Origin: Cupriavidus taiwanensis
GTDB taxonomy: Bacteria; Pseudomonadota; Gammaproteobacteria; Burkholderiales; Burkholderiaceae
Reading direction: 5' to 3'
DNA length: 64,000 bases
NCBI RefSeq assembly: GCF_900250115.1
Contig: NZ_LT984804.1
Coordinates: forward strand, 1,875,301 to 1,939,300
The notes beneath the pieces were generated by a model that worked only from the letters and a program-made list of their open reading frames with translations, was not told the origin of the DNA and searched no databases. The position numbers and the translations under genes were made by a program. Positions 24,430 through 33,637 of the stretch are shown here, in pieces (position 1 is the stretch's first letter; each line of letters opens with the position of its first letter).

Positions 24430-25749
24430 ATGCACGACCTGGCCTCCCGACTGCAAGCCCTGATCCGTCCCGGCGACCACCTCTGGTGGGGACAAGCCAC
24501 CGCCGAGCCGCTGACGCTGACGCGCGCGCTGGTGGCGCATCGCCATGCGATCGCCCGCGGCGGGCGCTTCAGCGTATTCGTCGGCATCGGCCAGTCGGAC
24601 ACGCTGCAGCCGGAGCAGGCCGACGTCATCGACTTTTTCGGCTATGCCGCCAGCGGGCCGCACCGCCGGCTGGCCGGCGCGGGCGTGCTGGACATCGTGC
24701 CGAGCCATTATTCGCACCTGCCAGGGCTGATCCGGCACGGCACGCTGCGCGCCGACGTGGTGCTGGTGCAGGTCTCGCCCGCTGACGAACAGGGCCGTCA
24801 TAGCCTGGGCCTGGTGCATGAATACCTGCCCGCCGCGCTCGACCGGGCCCGCGTCGTCATTGCCGAAGTGAACCCCGAGGTGCCGTGGACCCACGGCAGC
24901 CACTATCTCGCCGCCGACCAGATCGACCTGCAGGTCGAGGCGCGCTGCGCGCCCATCAGCCTCGAACGCGGCGCTCCCGGCGCAGTCGAACAGGCCATCG
25001 CCCGTCACATCGCCGGCTGGGTGGAGGATGGCGCGACCCTGCAGATGGGCATCGGCAACCTGCCCGAGGCCGTAGTGGCTGCGTTGCATGATCGCCGTGA
25101 CCTGGGCCTGCACAGCGGCGCGGTCGGCGACGGCATCGCCGCGCTGGCCGAAGCCGGGGTGCTGACCAACGCACGCAAGAGCATCGATACCGGCATCGGC
25201 ATCGGCGGCATCCTGATGGGCAGCGAGCGGCTGCGGCGCTGGGCCCACCGCAATCCGCAACTGCAACTGCGCGAGACCGCCTATACCCACCACCCCGAGG
25301 TGCTCGCCAGCGTCGACAAGCTGACCGCGATCAACTCCGCCATCGAGGTCGACCTGACCGGCCAGGTCAATGCGGAAGTGGCCGCCGGCGTCTATGTCGG
25401 CGCGGTGGGCGGCGCGGTGGACTTCCTGCGCGGCGCCGCGCGCAGCCGCGGCGGCCTGCCGATCGTGGCGCTGCCGGCAACCGCCAGGGGCGCGAGCCGC
25501 ATCGTCGCGCAATTGTCCGGCCCGGTCAGCACGCCGCGTGCCGACGCCGGCCTGATCGTCACCGAGCACGGCGTGGCCGACCTGCGCGGCCAGACCCTGT
25601 CGCAACGCGTGCGCCGCATGCTGGACCTCGCCGCCCCCGAACACCGCGCGGACCTGGAGCGCCAGGCCCATGCGCTGCTGCGCCGGTGCGGCGCCGCCTT
25701 CGTCGCCCTTTCCTGCCCTTCCCGGGGTGGCGTCGACCGACTAACTTGA
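24430..25749 (+). CDS. Acetyl-CoA hydrolase/CoA-transferase family protein
   Basis: 439 residues of the family that includes 4-hydroxybutyrate and acetate CoA-transferases. The ADP-loop-type segment is MGIGNLPEAVVAAL, and the N-terminal part has GDHLWWGQATAEP. Characterised transferases have a catalytic Glu in a segment read as HSEM..DG. Here the matching residues are HSGAVGDG (about 228-235) with Gly, so the catalytic mechanism may differ or belong to a hydrolase-like subgroup. The ATG at 24430 removes a poorly conserved extension. It starts the ligase/thiolase operon and ends 35 bp before the thiolase. Confidence 0.8.
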   Translation: MHDLASRLQALIRPGDHLWWGQATAEPLTLTRALVAHRHAIARGGRFSVFVGIGQSDTLQPEQADVIDFFGYAASGPHRRLAGAGVLDIVPSHYSHLPGLIRHGTLRADVVLVQVSPADEQGRHSLGLVHEYLPAALDRARVVIAEVNPEVPWTHGSHYLAADQIDLQVEARCAPISLERGAPGAVEQAIARHIAGWVEDGATLQMGIGNLPEAVVAALHDRRDLGLHSGAVGDGIAALAEAGVLTNARKSIDTGIGIGGILMGSERLRRWAHRNPQLQLRETAYTHHPEVLASVDKLTAINSAIEVDLTGQVNAEVAAGVYVGAVGGAVDFLRGAARSRGGLPIVALPATARGASRIVAQLSGPVSTPRADAGLIVTEHGVADLRGQTLSQRVRRMLDLAAPEHRADLERQAHALLRRCGAAFVALSCPSRGGVDRLT

Positions 25750-25784
25750 TGATTTACCCGATCCCCGATTCCAAGGAGACTTCC

Positions 25785-26993
25785 ATGCGCAGAGCTGCAA
25801 TCGTCACCCCCCTTCGCACCCCCGTCGGCACCTTCGGCGGCAGCCTGCGCCCGGTGCCGGTCGAGGAACTGGCCGCGACCGCCGTGCGCGCCGTGGTCGA
25901 ACGCAGCGGCATCGATCCCGCGCGCATCGACGACGTGGTCTTTGCCCAGTCCTACGCCAACAGCGAAGTGCCGTGCGTGGGCCGCTGGGCCGCGCTGCAG
26001 GCCGGGCTGCCGGTCGGAGTGCCGGGCATGCAGCTGGATCGCCGCTGCGGCGGCGGCCTGCAGGCCATCGTCACGGCATCGATGATGGTGCAGAGCGGCG
26101 CCGCCGACGTGGTCATCGCGGGCGGCGTCGAAAGCATGAGCAATATCGAGTACTACACCACCGACATGCGCTGGGGCGCGCGCTCCGGCAACGTGCGTTT
26201 CTTCGACCGCCTCGACCGCGGCCGCGAACGCTCGCAGCCGGTGGAGCGCTTCGGCAAGATCTCCGGCATGATCGAGACCGCCGAGAACCTGGCGCGCGAC
26301 TACGGCATCAGCCGCGAGGACGCCGACGCCTTTGCCGTGCGCAGCCACCAGCGCGCCGCCGCGGCGTGGGAGGCCGGACGCTTCGACGCCGAGATCGTCC
26401 CGGTGCAGGTGCCGCAGCGCAAGGGCGAGCCGGTGCCGTTCACGCGCGATGAAGGCTACCGCCCGCAGACCACGCTCGACAGCCTGGCCAAACTGCGCGT
26501 GCTGATGCCGAACGGCACCGTCACCGCGGGCAACGCCAGCCAGCAGAACGATGCCTCGGCCGCCTGCCTGATCGTCGCCGAAGACAAGCTCGCCGAACTC
26601 GGCCTGACCCCGATGGCCTCGCTGGTGGGCTGGGCGGCGGCGGGCTGCGAGCCTTCGCACATGGGCATCGGCCCGGTGCCGGCGGTGAAGAAGCTGCTGG
26701 CGCGCCTGAACCTGACGCTGGAGCAGATGGACCTGGTCGAGCTCAACGAGGCCTTTGCCTGCCAGGTGCTGGCGGTGCTCAAGGGCTGGGACTGGCAGGA
26801 CCAGGACGCGATCGAGCACAAGCTCAACGTCAACGGCTCGGGCATCTCGCTGGGCCACCCGATCGGCGCCACCGGCGTGCGCATCCTGGCCACGCTGCTG
26901 CACGAACTGCAGCGCCGCGGCGGCCGCTACGGCCTGGAAACCATGTGCATCGGCGGCGGCCAGGGCATCGCCGCGGTGTTCGAACGCTATTGA
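25785..26993 (+). CDS. Thiolase (acetyl-CoA acyltransferase)
   Basis: 402 residues. The acyl-accepting Cys88 is in QLDRRCGGGLQA, the conserved NEAFACQ and GHPIGATG motifs are present, and the second catalytic Cys388 is in CIGGGQGIA near the end. It cleaves a 3-ketoacyl-CoA with CoA to release acetyl-CoA, or runs the reverse condensation. AAGGAGAC precedes the start. It is the second gene of the operon, between the CoA-transferase and the acyl-CoA ligase. Its substrate length is not readable from sequence. Confidence 0.93.
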   Translation: MRRAAIVTPLRTPVGTFGGSLRPVPVEELAATAVRAVVERSGIDPARIDDVVFAQSYANSEVPCVGRWAALQAGLPVGVPGMQLDRRCGGGLQAIVTASMMVQSGAADVVIAGGVESMSNIEYYTTDMRWGARSGNVRFFDRLDRGRERSQPVERFGKISGMIETAENLARDYGISREDADAFAVRSHQRAAAAWEAGRFDAEIVPVQVPQRKGEPVPFTRDEGYRPQTTLDSLAKLRVLMPNGTVTAGNASQQNDASAACLIVAEDKLAELGLTPMASLVGWAAAGCEPSHMGIGPVPAVKKLLARLNLTLEQMDLVELNEAFACQVLAVLKGWDWQDQDAIEHKLNVNGSGISLGHPIGATGVRILATLLHELQRRGGRYGLETMCIGGGQGIAAVFERY

Positions 26994-27082
26994 TGCCACG
27001 GCGGCGGCGGCGGCGGCCCGGCCCGGTGCCTGCCGACCATCCGCCCGCCGCACGCTGTGCCCCGCACAAGGACGCCTGAAAC

Positions 27083-28615
27083 ATGCCACCGGACCGAGCC
27101 CCTCTCACCCGCATCAGCGACATCCCGCGCCACTGGGCCACGCACGCGCCCGGCCATGTCGCCCTCTTCGAAGACGACCGGACCACCACCTATGCGCAGC
27201 TGTGGGCCGGCATCGGGGACGCGCAGCGCTACCTGCAGTCGCAGGGCGTGGGCACCGGCGACCGGGTGCTGGTGGTGGCCGAAAACTGCCTGGCGGTGAT
27301 CACGCTGGTGTTCGCGTTGTCGGAGCTGGGCGCATGGCCGGTGGTCGTCAACGCGCGCCTGTCCGAGCGCGAGATCGAAGTGATCCGCGCCCACTGCCAG
27401 CCGCGGCTGATGCTGTTCACCCACGCGGCGTCGCCGGATGCGCTGCGCCACGGCGTGCGCTACCGCGCCCGCGAAATTGCCCCGGCCGGGCTGGGCCCGC
27501 TGATGGCGGGCGCCATCGACGAGACCGCCACGCGCGAGCCCGAAGCGCTGGCGCGGGACGTGGCCGCGCTGATCTACACCTCGGGCACCACCGGACAGCC
27601 CAAGGGCGTGATGGTCACTCACCGCGGCCTGCTGCACTTTGCCGGCGTGACCGTGGCCTCGCGCCGCATGCGGCCGGACGACTGCGCCTACGCGGTGATG
27701 CCGATCTCGCATGTGTTCGGCCTTGGCACGCTGCTGGTCTCGACCCTGCACGCCGGCGCCAGCGTGTACCTGTGCGCGCGCTTCAACGCGGCGGACCTCA
27801 CCGCGGCGATCCGCGGCGGCGCGATCACGCTGCTGCAGGGCGTGCCGACCATGTTCAGCCGCATCCTGGCCCGCCTGCGGGCCAGCGGTGCGCCATTGCA
27901 GCCGTCGCCGCGCCTGCGCTATCTCTACACCGGCGGCGGCCCGCTCGACCCCACTCTCAAGCGCGATGTCGAGGCAGTCTTCGGCCAGCCGCTGCACCAT
28001 GGCTATGGCATGACCGAGTACGCCGGATCGATGTTCGTGACGCGCCTGGAGCGGCCGCGCGCCGACTGCGCGGTGGGCGAGATCGTCCCGGGCGCGGACC
28101 TGCAGGTGATCGGCGCCGACGGCAAGCCGGTGCCGCCGGGTCAGCCCGGCGAACTGTGGATCCGCGGGCCGGGCGTGATGCGCGGCTACTACCGTGCCCC
28201 GGAACTGAGCGCCGCGGCCCTGCGCCCCGGCGGCTGGCTCAATACGGGCGATATCGGGCGCCTCGACGCCGACGGCGCCTTGTTTATCGTCGGCCGCACC
28301 AAGGACCTGATCATCCGCTCGGGCTTCACGGTCTACCCGATCGAAGTCGAAGCGGTGCTCAACACGCATCCGTCGGTGCGCGTGTCGGCCGTGATCGGCC
28401 GGCCCGCCGCGGACGGCAACGAGGAAGTGGTCGCCTTCGTCGAGATCCGCGCGGGCGAGCGCTTCGACGCGCCCGCGTTGCATGACTACCTGGTCGGGCG
28501 CCTGTCGCCGTACAAGCGCCCGGAGCGGATCCTGCGCGTGGCGGCGATGCCCGCGACCGCCAGCGGCAAGCTGCTCAAGCACCAGTTGCGCCAGTTGCTC
28601 GGGGCCGAGCCGTAG
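27083..28615 (+). CDS. AMP-dependent acyl-CoA synthetase/ligase
   Basis: 510 residues of the ANL superfamily, activating a carboxylic acid to its CoA ester through an acyl-adenylate. Motifs run in order: the phosphate loop YTSGTTGQPKGVMVTH (about 170-185), YGMTEYAG (about 310), NTGDIGRLDADG with hinge GRTKDLIIRSGFTVYP (about 385-420) and the C-terminal catalytic Lys in ATASGKLLKHQLR. The substrate is unknown. It is the last gene of the plus-strand acyl-CoA operon and converges on a LysR gene with 27 bp between. Confidence 0.9.
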   Translation: MPPDRAPLTRISDIPRHWATHAPGHVALFEDDRTTTYAQLWAGIGDAQRYLQSQGVGTGDRVLVVAENCLAVITLVFALSELGAWPVVVNARLSEREIEVIRAHCQPRLMLFTHAASPDALRHGVRYRAREIAPAGLGPLMAGAIDETATREPEALARDVAALIYTSGTTGQPKGVMVTHRGLLHFAGVTVASRRMRPDDCAYAVMPISHVFGLGTLLVSTLHAGASVYLCARFNAADLTAAIRGGAITLLQGVPTMFSRILARLRASGAPLQPSPRLRYLYTGGGPLDPTLKRDVEAVFGQPLHHGYGMTEYAGSMFVTRLERPRADCAVGEIVPGADLQVIGADGKPVPPGQPGELWIRGPGVMRGYYRAPELSAAALRPGGWLNTGDIGRLDADGALFIVGRTKDLIIRSGFTVYPIEVEAVLNTHPSVRVSAVIGRPAADGNEEVVAFVEIRAGERFDAPALHDYLVGRLSPYKRPERILRVAAMPATASGKLLKHQLRQLLGAEP

Positions 28616-28642
28616 CCGGCCCTGGTCGCCGGCGCCGCGGCT

Positions 28643-29545
28643 TCAGTCCTGGCGCCCCTGCCCGTCTTCGACCAGCAGGTCCACCAGCTTGCGCGCGAAC
28701 AGCGGCAAGGCGTCGAGGTCGGCCACGCAGATCTGCAGCTGGCGCTCGGCCCATTCGTCGTTGAGCTGGACGATGCGCAGCGCCATGGCCCTGGCATGGC
28801 GGCGCGCGGTGGTCTCGGGCAGCACCGCCAGGCCGACGTTGGCCTCGACCATGCGGCACGCGGTCTCGAAATTGCTGACCTGCACGCGCCAGCGCAGGCT
28901 GCGCTGCAGGTCCGCCGCGGCGCGCTTCAGGAAGTTGTGGATGGCGCTGTCCTCGGGCAGGCCGATGAAGTCGTAGTCCAGCGTCTCGATGAAATCCACG
29001 CGCTCGCGCTCGGCCAGCGCATGGCTCAGCGCGGTCGCCAGCACCAGCCGGTCGCGCCGGTATGGCATGACCTCCAGCCCTTCGGTGCGCACGTTGCCGG
29101 CGATGATGCCGATATCGACGATGCCCTCCTGCACCGCGCGCACGATGTCCGGGCTGAGCCGTTCGTGCATGTCGATGGTCACGTCCGGATGGCTGACCAG
29201 ATAGCTGCGCAGCACCGCCGGCAGGAACTCGCTCATGGCGGTGGTGTTGGCGAACACGCGCACGTGGCCTTTGACACCCGCGGCGTATTCCTGCAGGTCG
29301 CCGCTGAGCTGCTCCAGCTGGCGCAGCACGCGGCGCGCATGGGCCAGCAGGGTCTCGCCCGCGCCGGTCACCTTCACCCCCTGGCTGCTGCGGCTCAGCA
29401 GCTTGACGCCGACGTGTTCCTCCAGGTTCTTGATGCGGGTGCTGGCCGCGGCCAGCGACAGGTGCGAGCGCTGCGCCCCGCCGGTCAGGCTCTGTGCCTC
29501 GGCGATATGCGTGAACAGTTTCAGGTCGACCAGATCAAAACGCAT
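28643..29545 (-). CDS. LysR-family transcriptional regulator
   Basis: 300 residues. The N-terminal helix-turn-helix lies in LFTHIAEAQSLTGGAQRSHL and SLAAASTRIKNLEEHVG, with an effector domain about 90-295 (GHVRVFANTTAMSEFLPAVL). The start MRFDLVDL at 29545 is preferred; ATG at 29563 is in frame. It is convergent with the acyl-CoA ligase gene and so may regulate that operon. Two direct TTATCTCGC copies (29573-29581, 29586-29594) lie just upstream and could be autoregulatory. Confidence 0.87.
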   Translation of the reverse strand: MRFDLVDLKLFTHIAEAQSLTGGAQRSHLSLAAASTRIKNLEEHVGVKLLSRSSQGVKVTGAGETLLAHARRVLRQLEQLSGDLQEYAAGVKGHVRVFANTTAMSEFLPAVLRSYLVSHPDVTIDMHERLSPDIVRAVQEGIVDIGIIAGNVRTEGLEVMPYRRDRLVLATALSHALAERERVDFIETLDYDFIGLPEDSAIHNFLKRAAADLQRSLRWRVQVSNFETACRMVEANVGLAVLPETTARRHARAMALRIVQLNDEWAERQLQICVADLDALPLFARKLVDLLVEDGQGRQD

Positions 29546-29611
29546 GACATCATTCCCGGGCACAACGGCGGCTTATCTCGCCGGATTATCTCGCAAACCG
29601 CGGCGCGCGCG

Positions 29612-30244
29612 TCATGCCACCGAGCGCTGCCGCGGCAGCTCGCGCCCGCGGGACAGCCGCCGCGCGGCCTCCAGCGAGACCCCGAAGCGATCATAGAATG
29701 CGCTGTCGACATCACTGTTGGCCGGCCACCCGACCCGCCGCCTGGCCTCGCCCGGCGCGGCGTCGTCCGCCATCACGTCGAACAGCAGCCGCATCAGCCG
29801 CTGGGTGCGGCACAGGTCGGTCAGCGCAGTGCCTTGCGCGAACAAGGCGCGGCGCAGCTGCGCCGCGGACATGCCGAGCCGTTCCGCGATAAAGGCCGCG
29901 TTCCAGGCGTACTGCGGCTGCAGGAACACCCGCTTGGCAATCCGATGGTGCAGGCATTCCGACGGTTGCGCCGGGCTCAGCCCGCGCATCTCGAGCGTGC
30001 ACGCTGCCGGCTGCGCGCTGCTGCCGTCCAGGCGCAGCGCAAACGCTTCGAACGGCTCGATGATCGCCTGCTGGCCGGCCAGCAGCACCCGCTCGTAGCC
30101 GCGTCGCCGCACCACCACCCTGCCGCGCCCGGCTTCGACCGACAGCGGAAACGCCAGCAACAGCTGCTGCAGGCTGGCGTGCATGGAAGACTGCAGATGG
30201 ACATGCATGGCGGGGCGCAAGTGGCGGACAGGATCAAACTGCAT
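29612..30244 (-). CDS. AraC-like helix-turn-helix protein
   Basis: 210 residues, shorter than typical AraC regulators (270-330). The C-terminal half resembles an AraC DNA-binding domain: AWNAAFIAERLGMSAAQLRR is a good first helix-turn-helix. The second half is weaker, with VGWPANSDVDSAFYDRFGVS aligning to the usual GF.s.s.F.r.Fk..fG. The N-terminal 100 residues look like a compact cupin-type sensor. It lies between two LysR genes on the same strand. It is probably a real regulator, but its target is unknown. Confidence 0.65.
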   Translation of the reverse strand: MQFDPVRHLRPAMHVHLQSSMHASLQQLLLAFPLSVEAGRGRVVVRRRGYERVLLAGQQAIIEPFEAFALRLDGSSAQPAACTLEMRGLSPAQPSECLHHRIAKRVFLQPQYAWNAAFIAERLGMSAAQLRRALFAQGTALTDLCRTQRLMRLLFDVMADDAAPGEARRRVGWPANSDVDSAFYDRFGVSLEAARRLSRGRELPRQRSVA

Positions 30245-30319
30245 GATCGCCGCATTCCGGCCCGCGCGCCTCTGCCATTCCCGAACACTCCGTTCGCCGC
30301 CGCCGCATGACGCGCCGGG

Positions 30320-31228
30320 TCAGGCGGCCGGAAACGCCTTCACCAGGTGCCGCAGCAAACCGTCCGCGACCGGCGACAGATGTCGGCCGGCACGCGTCAG
30401 GATATGGATGCGGCTGTTGTTCAGGATGGGATTGGCCAGCGGCAGCGACACCAGTTGCCGCAGTTGCGGTTCCCGCAGCGGCACCGAGCGCGCCGTCAGG
30501 ATATAGCCCAGCCCCATCGCGGCGTACTCCCACAGCACCTTGAAGGAATTGGTCACCAGCATCGGCTTGAGCGTGATGTGCTCGTCCAGCTCGGCCGCCT
30601 GCACGTGCTTGCGCACGCCGAACGAGCCGGCCAGGAAAGCGCCCTGGTGCTGCGCCAGGTCCGCCAGCGTCAGCGCGCGCCGGCGCCGCGCCAGCGGATG
30701 GTCCTTGTGCACGTGCGCGCGGATCGGCGACAGCCTCGAATAGTGGGAGTGCAGCCGCGCATCGTCGGGCGGCTGGAACACGAAGCCGATATGGGCCAGG
30801 TCCTCCAGCAGCAGGCGCACGGTCTCGTCGGTGCCCGCCACCTGGATGCTGCAGGTGACGTCGGGGTGCTTGCGCAGGAAGCCCTGCAGCACCGGCTCCA
30901 GCACCAGGTCGACAAAGCCCTCGCCGAAGGACAGCTCGACGTGGCCGCGCTGGGCGTTCTTCAGGTTGTTCACCTCGGCCACGAAGGTGTCGTTCAGGTC
31001 TTGCTGGCGCCGGGCAAACAGCGCCAGCAGCCGGCCCGCGTCGGTGGCGACCACGCCGCGCCCCCGCCGCTCCAGCAGGGTCAGGCCGGTGTCCTGCTCC
31101 AGCCTGGCCACGGCGCGGCTGACCACCGACGGGTCCAGCTCCAGCACGTCGGCGGCGCCGCGCACCGAGCCGGTTTCGATGATCTGCAGCAGGCACAGCG
31201 CCCGCTTGCGGTCCAGCACGTCTTCCAT
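30320..31228 (-). CDS. LysR-family transcriptional regulator
   Basis: 302 residues. The helix-turn-helix is ETGSVRGAADVLELDPSVVS, with an effector domain from about 90 (GHVELSFGEGFVDLVLEPVL). The ATG at 31228 has GGTGGAG upstream; the 9-codon longer frame lacks one. It is divergent from the M20 amidohydrolase/Bug operon, and a perfect dyad ATCGTTG-N9-CAACGAT lies between them. That makes it the likely regulator of uptake and hydrolysis of the unknown amide. Confidence 0.88.
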   Translation of the reverse strand: MEDVLDRKRALCLLQIIETGSVRGAADVLELDPSVVSRAVARLEQDTGLTLLERRGRGVVATDAGRLLALFARRQQDLNDTFVAEVNNLKNAQRGHVELSFGEGFVDLVLEPVLQGFLRKHPDVTCSIQVAGTDETVRLLLEDLAHIGFVFQPPDDARLHSHYSRLSPIRAHVHKDHPLARRRRALTLADLAQHQGAFLAGSFGVRKHVQAAELDEHITLKPMLVTNSFKVLWEYAAMGLGYILTARSVPLREPQLRQLVSLPLANPILNNSRIHILTRAGRHLSPVADGLLRHLVKAFPAA

Positions 31229-31284
31229 TCTCGGTCTCCACCCGGCGGCGTGCAACGGTCGGTACCGCTTTGCCGCGATGTATT

Positions 31285-31322
31285 ATCGTTGCATCTTATA
31301 CAACGATTTGTCGCCATCGTTG
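31285..31322. promoter_or_regulatory. LysR operator candidate
   Basis: ATCGTTG (31285-31291), a nine-base spacer, and CAACGAT (31301-31307) form a perfect dyad. A third ATCGTTG half-site lies at 31316-31322. It sits 57 bp from the LysR start and about 60-98 bp from the amidohydrolase start. The dyad-plus-half-site layout is typical of LysR recognition and activation sites. Confidence 0.65.
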
Positions 31323-31382
31323 TCATGGTTTCGGTGCGCGCCTGCAGGGAGAATGCGGTGAACCAACACGATCCCCTGCCCC

Positions 31383-32564
31383 ATGACCGACACCCTGCAC
31401 GCCGACCTGCAGCAATCCATCCAGTCCCTGGCGCCGGAGTTCGTCGCGATCCGGCGCAGGATCCATGCGCATCCGGAGCTGGCCTTCGAAGAGCGCCAGA
31501 CCGGCAACCTCGTCGCCGAGCAGCTGGCGGCATGGGGCTACGCCGTGCATCGCGGCCTGGGCACCACCGGGGTGGTCGGCACGCTGCGCAAGGGCCACGG
31601 CAGCAAGGCGCTGGGCATCCGCGCCGACATGGATGCGCTGCCGATCCAGGAACAGACCGGACTGGACTATGCCAGCACCCTCGCGGGCAAGATGCATGCA
31701 TGCGGCCATGACGGCCACACCGCGATCCTGCTGTGTGCCGCGCGCTACCTGGCCGAGTCGGTCGATTTCAACGGCACGCTGAACCTGATCTTCCAGCCGG
31801 CCGAAGAGAACGAAGGCGGCGCGCTGCGCATGCTGGAGGACGGGCTGTTCGAGCGCTTCCCGTGCGACGAGGTGTATGCGCTGCACAACTCGCCGGGAAT
31901 GCCGGTGGGACAGATCGGCGTCATCACCGGCCCCGCCATGGCCTCGTTCGACCGCGCCACGGTGACGCTGCGCGGGCGCGGCGCGCACGGCGCCATGCCG
32001 CACCACGGCATCGACGTGATGCAGGGCGCGGCCAGCATGGTGCTGGGGCTGCAATCGATCGTCAGCCGCGAAATCGACGCGCTCAAGTCGGCGGTCATCA
32101 CCGTGGGCGCGCTGCAGGCCGGCAGCACCTACAACGTGGTGCCCGACACCGCCACCATCAAGATCGGCGTGCGCACGCTCGACCCGCGCGTGCGCACGCT
32201 GGTCGAAGAGCGCATCCAGGACTTCGTCACGGCCCAGGCCCAGAGCTTCCGCCTGCAGGCCGAGGTGGTCTACGAACGCAAGTATCCGGTGCTGGTCAAC
32301 CACGCCGCGCAGACCGAATTCGCGCGCCAGGCCGCGATCCGGCTGGTGGGCGCGGACAACGTGGTCGAGCGTCCGCCGGTGATGGGCAGCGAGGACTTCG
32401 CCTACCTGCTGGAGCATCGGCCCGGTGCCTATATCCGGCTGGGCAACGGCCTGGGCGAGGACGGCGGCTGCATGGTGCACAACCCGCTGTACGACTTCAA
32501 CGACAAGGCCCTGCCGGTCGGCGCCGCGTTCTGGGCGCACCTGGCGCAAAGCTATCTGGCCTGA
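31383..32564 (+). CDS. M20D-family amidohydrolase (hippurate hydrolase-like)
   Basis: A 393-residue metal-dependent amidohydrolase of the HipO/IAA-amino acid hydrolase type, which cleaves N-acyl amino acids. Metal ligands are recognisable in GKMHACGHDGHTA (Cys107, His109) and in PAEENEGG (Glu141/142). The dimerisation insert holds GRGAHGAMPHHGIDV. It ends near a late MGSEDFAYLLEHRPGAY. It is followed 25 bp later by a Bug periplasmic receptor, so the receptor probably brings in its substrate. No signal peptide is present, so the enzyme is cytoplasmic. Confidence 0.9.
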   Translation: MTDTLHADLQQSIQSLAPEFVAIRRRIHAHPELAFEERQTGNLVAEQLAAWGYAVHRGLGTTGVVGTLRKGHGSKALGIRADMDALPIQEQTGLDYASTLAGKMHACGHDGHTAILLCAARYLAESVDFNGTLNLIFQPAEENEGGALRMLEDGLFERFPCDEVYALHNSPGMPVGQIGVITGPAMASFDRATVTLRGRGAHGAMPHHGIDVMQGAASMVLGLQSIVSREIDALKSAVITVGALQAGSTYNVVPDTATIKIGVRTLDPRVRTLVEERIQDFVTAQAQSFRLQAEVVYERKYPVLVNHAAQTEFARQAAIRLVGADNVVERPPVMGSEDFAYLLEHRPGAYIRLGNGLGEDGGCMVHNPLYDFNDKALPVGAAFWAHLAQSYLA

Positions 32565-32589
32565 GCAAGAAACCGAGGAGACAAAGCCC

Positions 32590-33600
32590 ATGGCTACCCT
32601 GAACCGCCGCCGCTTCCTGCAACACGCCGGCCTTGCCGCCGGCACTTCCCTGCTGTCAGGCCTGCCGGCGTTTGCGGCGGATGCCTTTCCCGCCAAGGCC
32701 CTGTCGCTGGTAGTGCCGTATCCCGCCGGCGGCGCCAGCGACGCGTCGGCGCGCATCTTCGGCAAATCGATCGGCAAGAGCGTGCGCCAGCAGGTGGTGG
32801 TGGAGAACTACGGCGGCGGCACCGGCCTGATCGGCGCCAACAAGGTGCTGGCCGCGCCGGCCGATGGCTACACCTTTTTCCATGGCTCGATCAACGAGGT
32901 GTTCCTGGCGCCATTGCTGAACCCCGCCGCACGCTACAAGCCGCAGGACTTCCTGCTGGCCGCGCCGATCAGCGACGCCAATATCGTGCTGATGGTGCGC
33001 AATGGCATCGTCGTGGACAGCCTCGACAAGTTCATCGAGTTCGCCCGGCAGAGCAAGGGCAAGCCGCTGACCTACGCCACCGTCGGCATCGACTCGATCT
33101 ATCACCTGATGGGCGACGCGCTGGCCGCGCGCCTCGGCGTGCCGTTCCTGCACGTGCCGTACAAGGGCGGCGCGCCGGCGCTGCAGGGCCTTGCCGGCGG
33201 CGAGGTCGACTTCGCCATCCTGCCCTACCAGTCCAGCTTCGACAGCATGCAGCAGCAGGGCCGGCTGAAAATACTGACCAGCTTCTCGCGCGCGCTGCCG
33301 CCCGCGCTCAGGTCGGTCCCGCTGATTTCGCAAAGCAAGCTGGTGCCGGACTTCGAATACACCATCGGCGGCGGCTATTTCGTCAGGCAGGGCACGCCGG
33401 CGGAGCGCGTCGCGGTGCTGCGCAGGGCCATCGGCGCAGCGCTGGCCAGGCCGGAGATCCGCGCCAAGCTTGAAGCCGAGGGCCGCACCGTGCTGCAGCC
33501 GATCGACAGCCAGGAACAGGCCAACCGGGTGTTCGAGCAGTACCTGGCGCGCGTCAACAAGCTGATCCAGGGCGTCGGCCGCAAGCCCAACGCGGCCTGA
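32590..33600 (+). CDS. Bug/TctC-family periplasmic solute receptor
   Basis: 336 residues with a twin-arginine-like signal (NRRRFLQHAGLAAGTSLLSG), followed by the Bug start FPAKALSLVVPYPAGGASD and the family landmark VVVENYGGGTGLIGANKVL. Also typical are FLHVPYKGGAPALQGLAGG and the Asp/Glu-rich ligand loops. Bug receptors bind carboxylates or amino acids for TctAB-type transport; no TctA or TctB gene is in the window, as is usual for orphan Bugs. It follows the amidohydrolase by 25 bp in the same operon. Confidence 0.9.
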   Translation: MATLNRRRFLQHAGLAAGTSLLSGLPAFAADAFPAKALSLVVPYPAGGASDASARIFGKSIGKSVRQQVVVENYGGGTGLIGANKVLAAPADGYTFFHGSINEVFLAPLLNPAARYKPQDFLLAAPISDANIVLMVRNGIVVDSLDKFIEFARQSKGKPLTYATVGIDSIYHLMGDALAARLGVPFLHVPYKGGAPALQGLAGGEVDFAILPYQSSFDSMQQQGRLKILTSFSRALPPALRSVPLISQSKLVPDFEYTIGGGYFVRQGTPAERVAVLRRAIGAALARPEIRAKLEAEGRTVLQPIDSQEQANRVFEQYLARVNKLIQGVGRKPNAA

Positions 33601-33637
33601 GGCGAGGCGAGGCGCGGCGAGGTGCTGCGGTCGCGCA

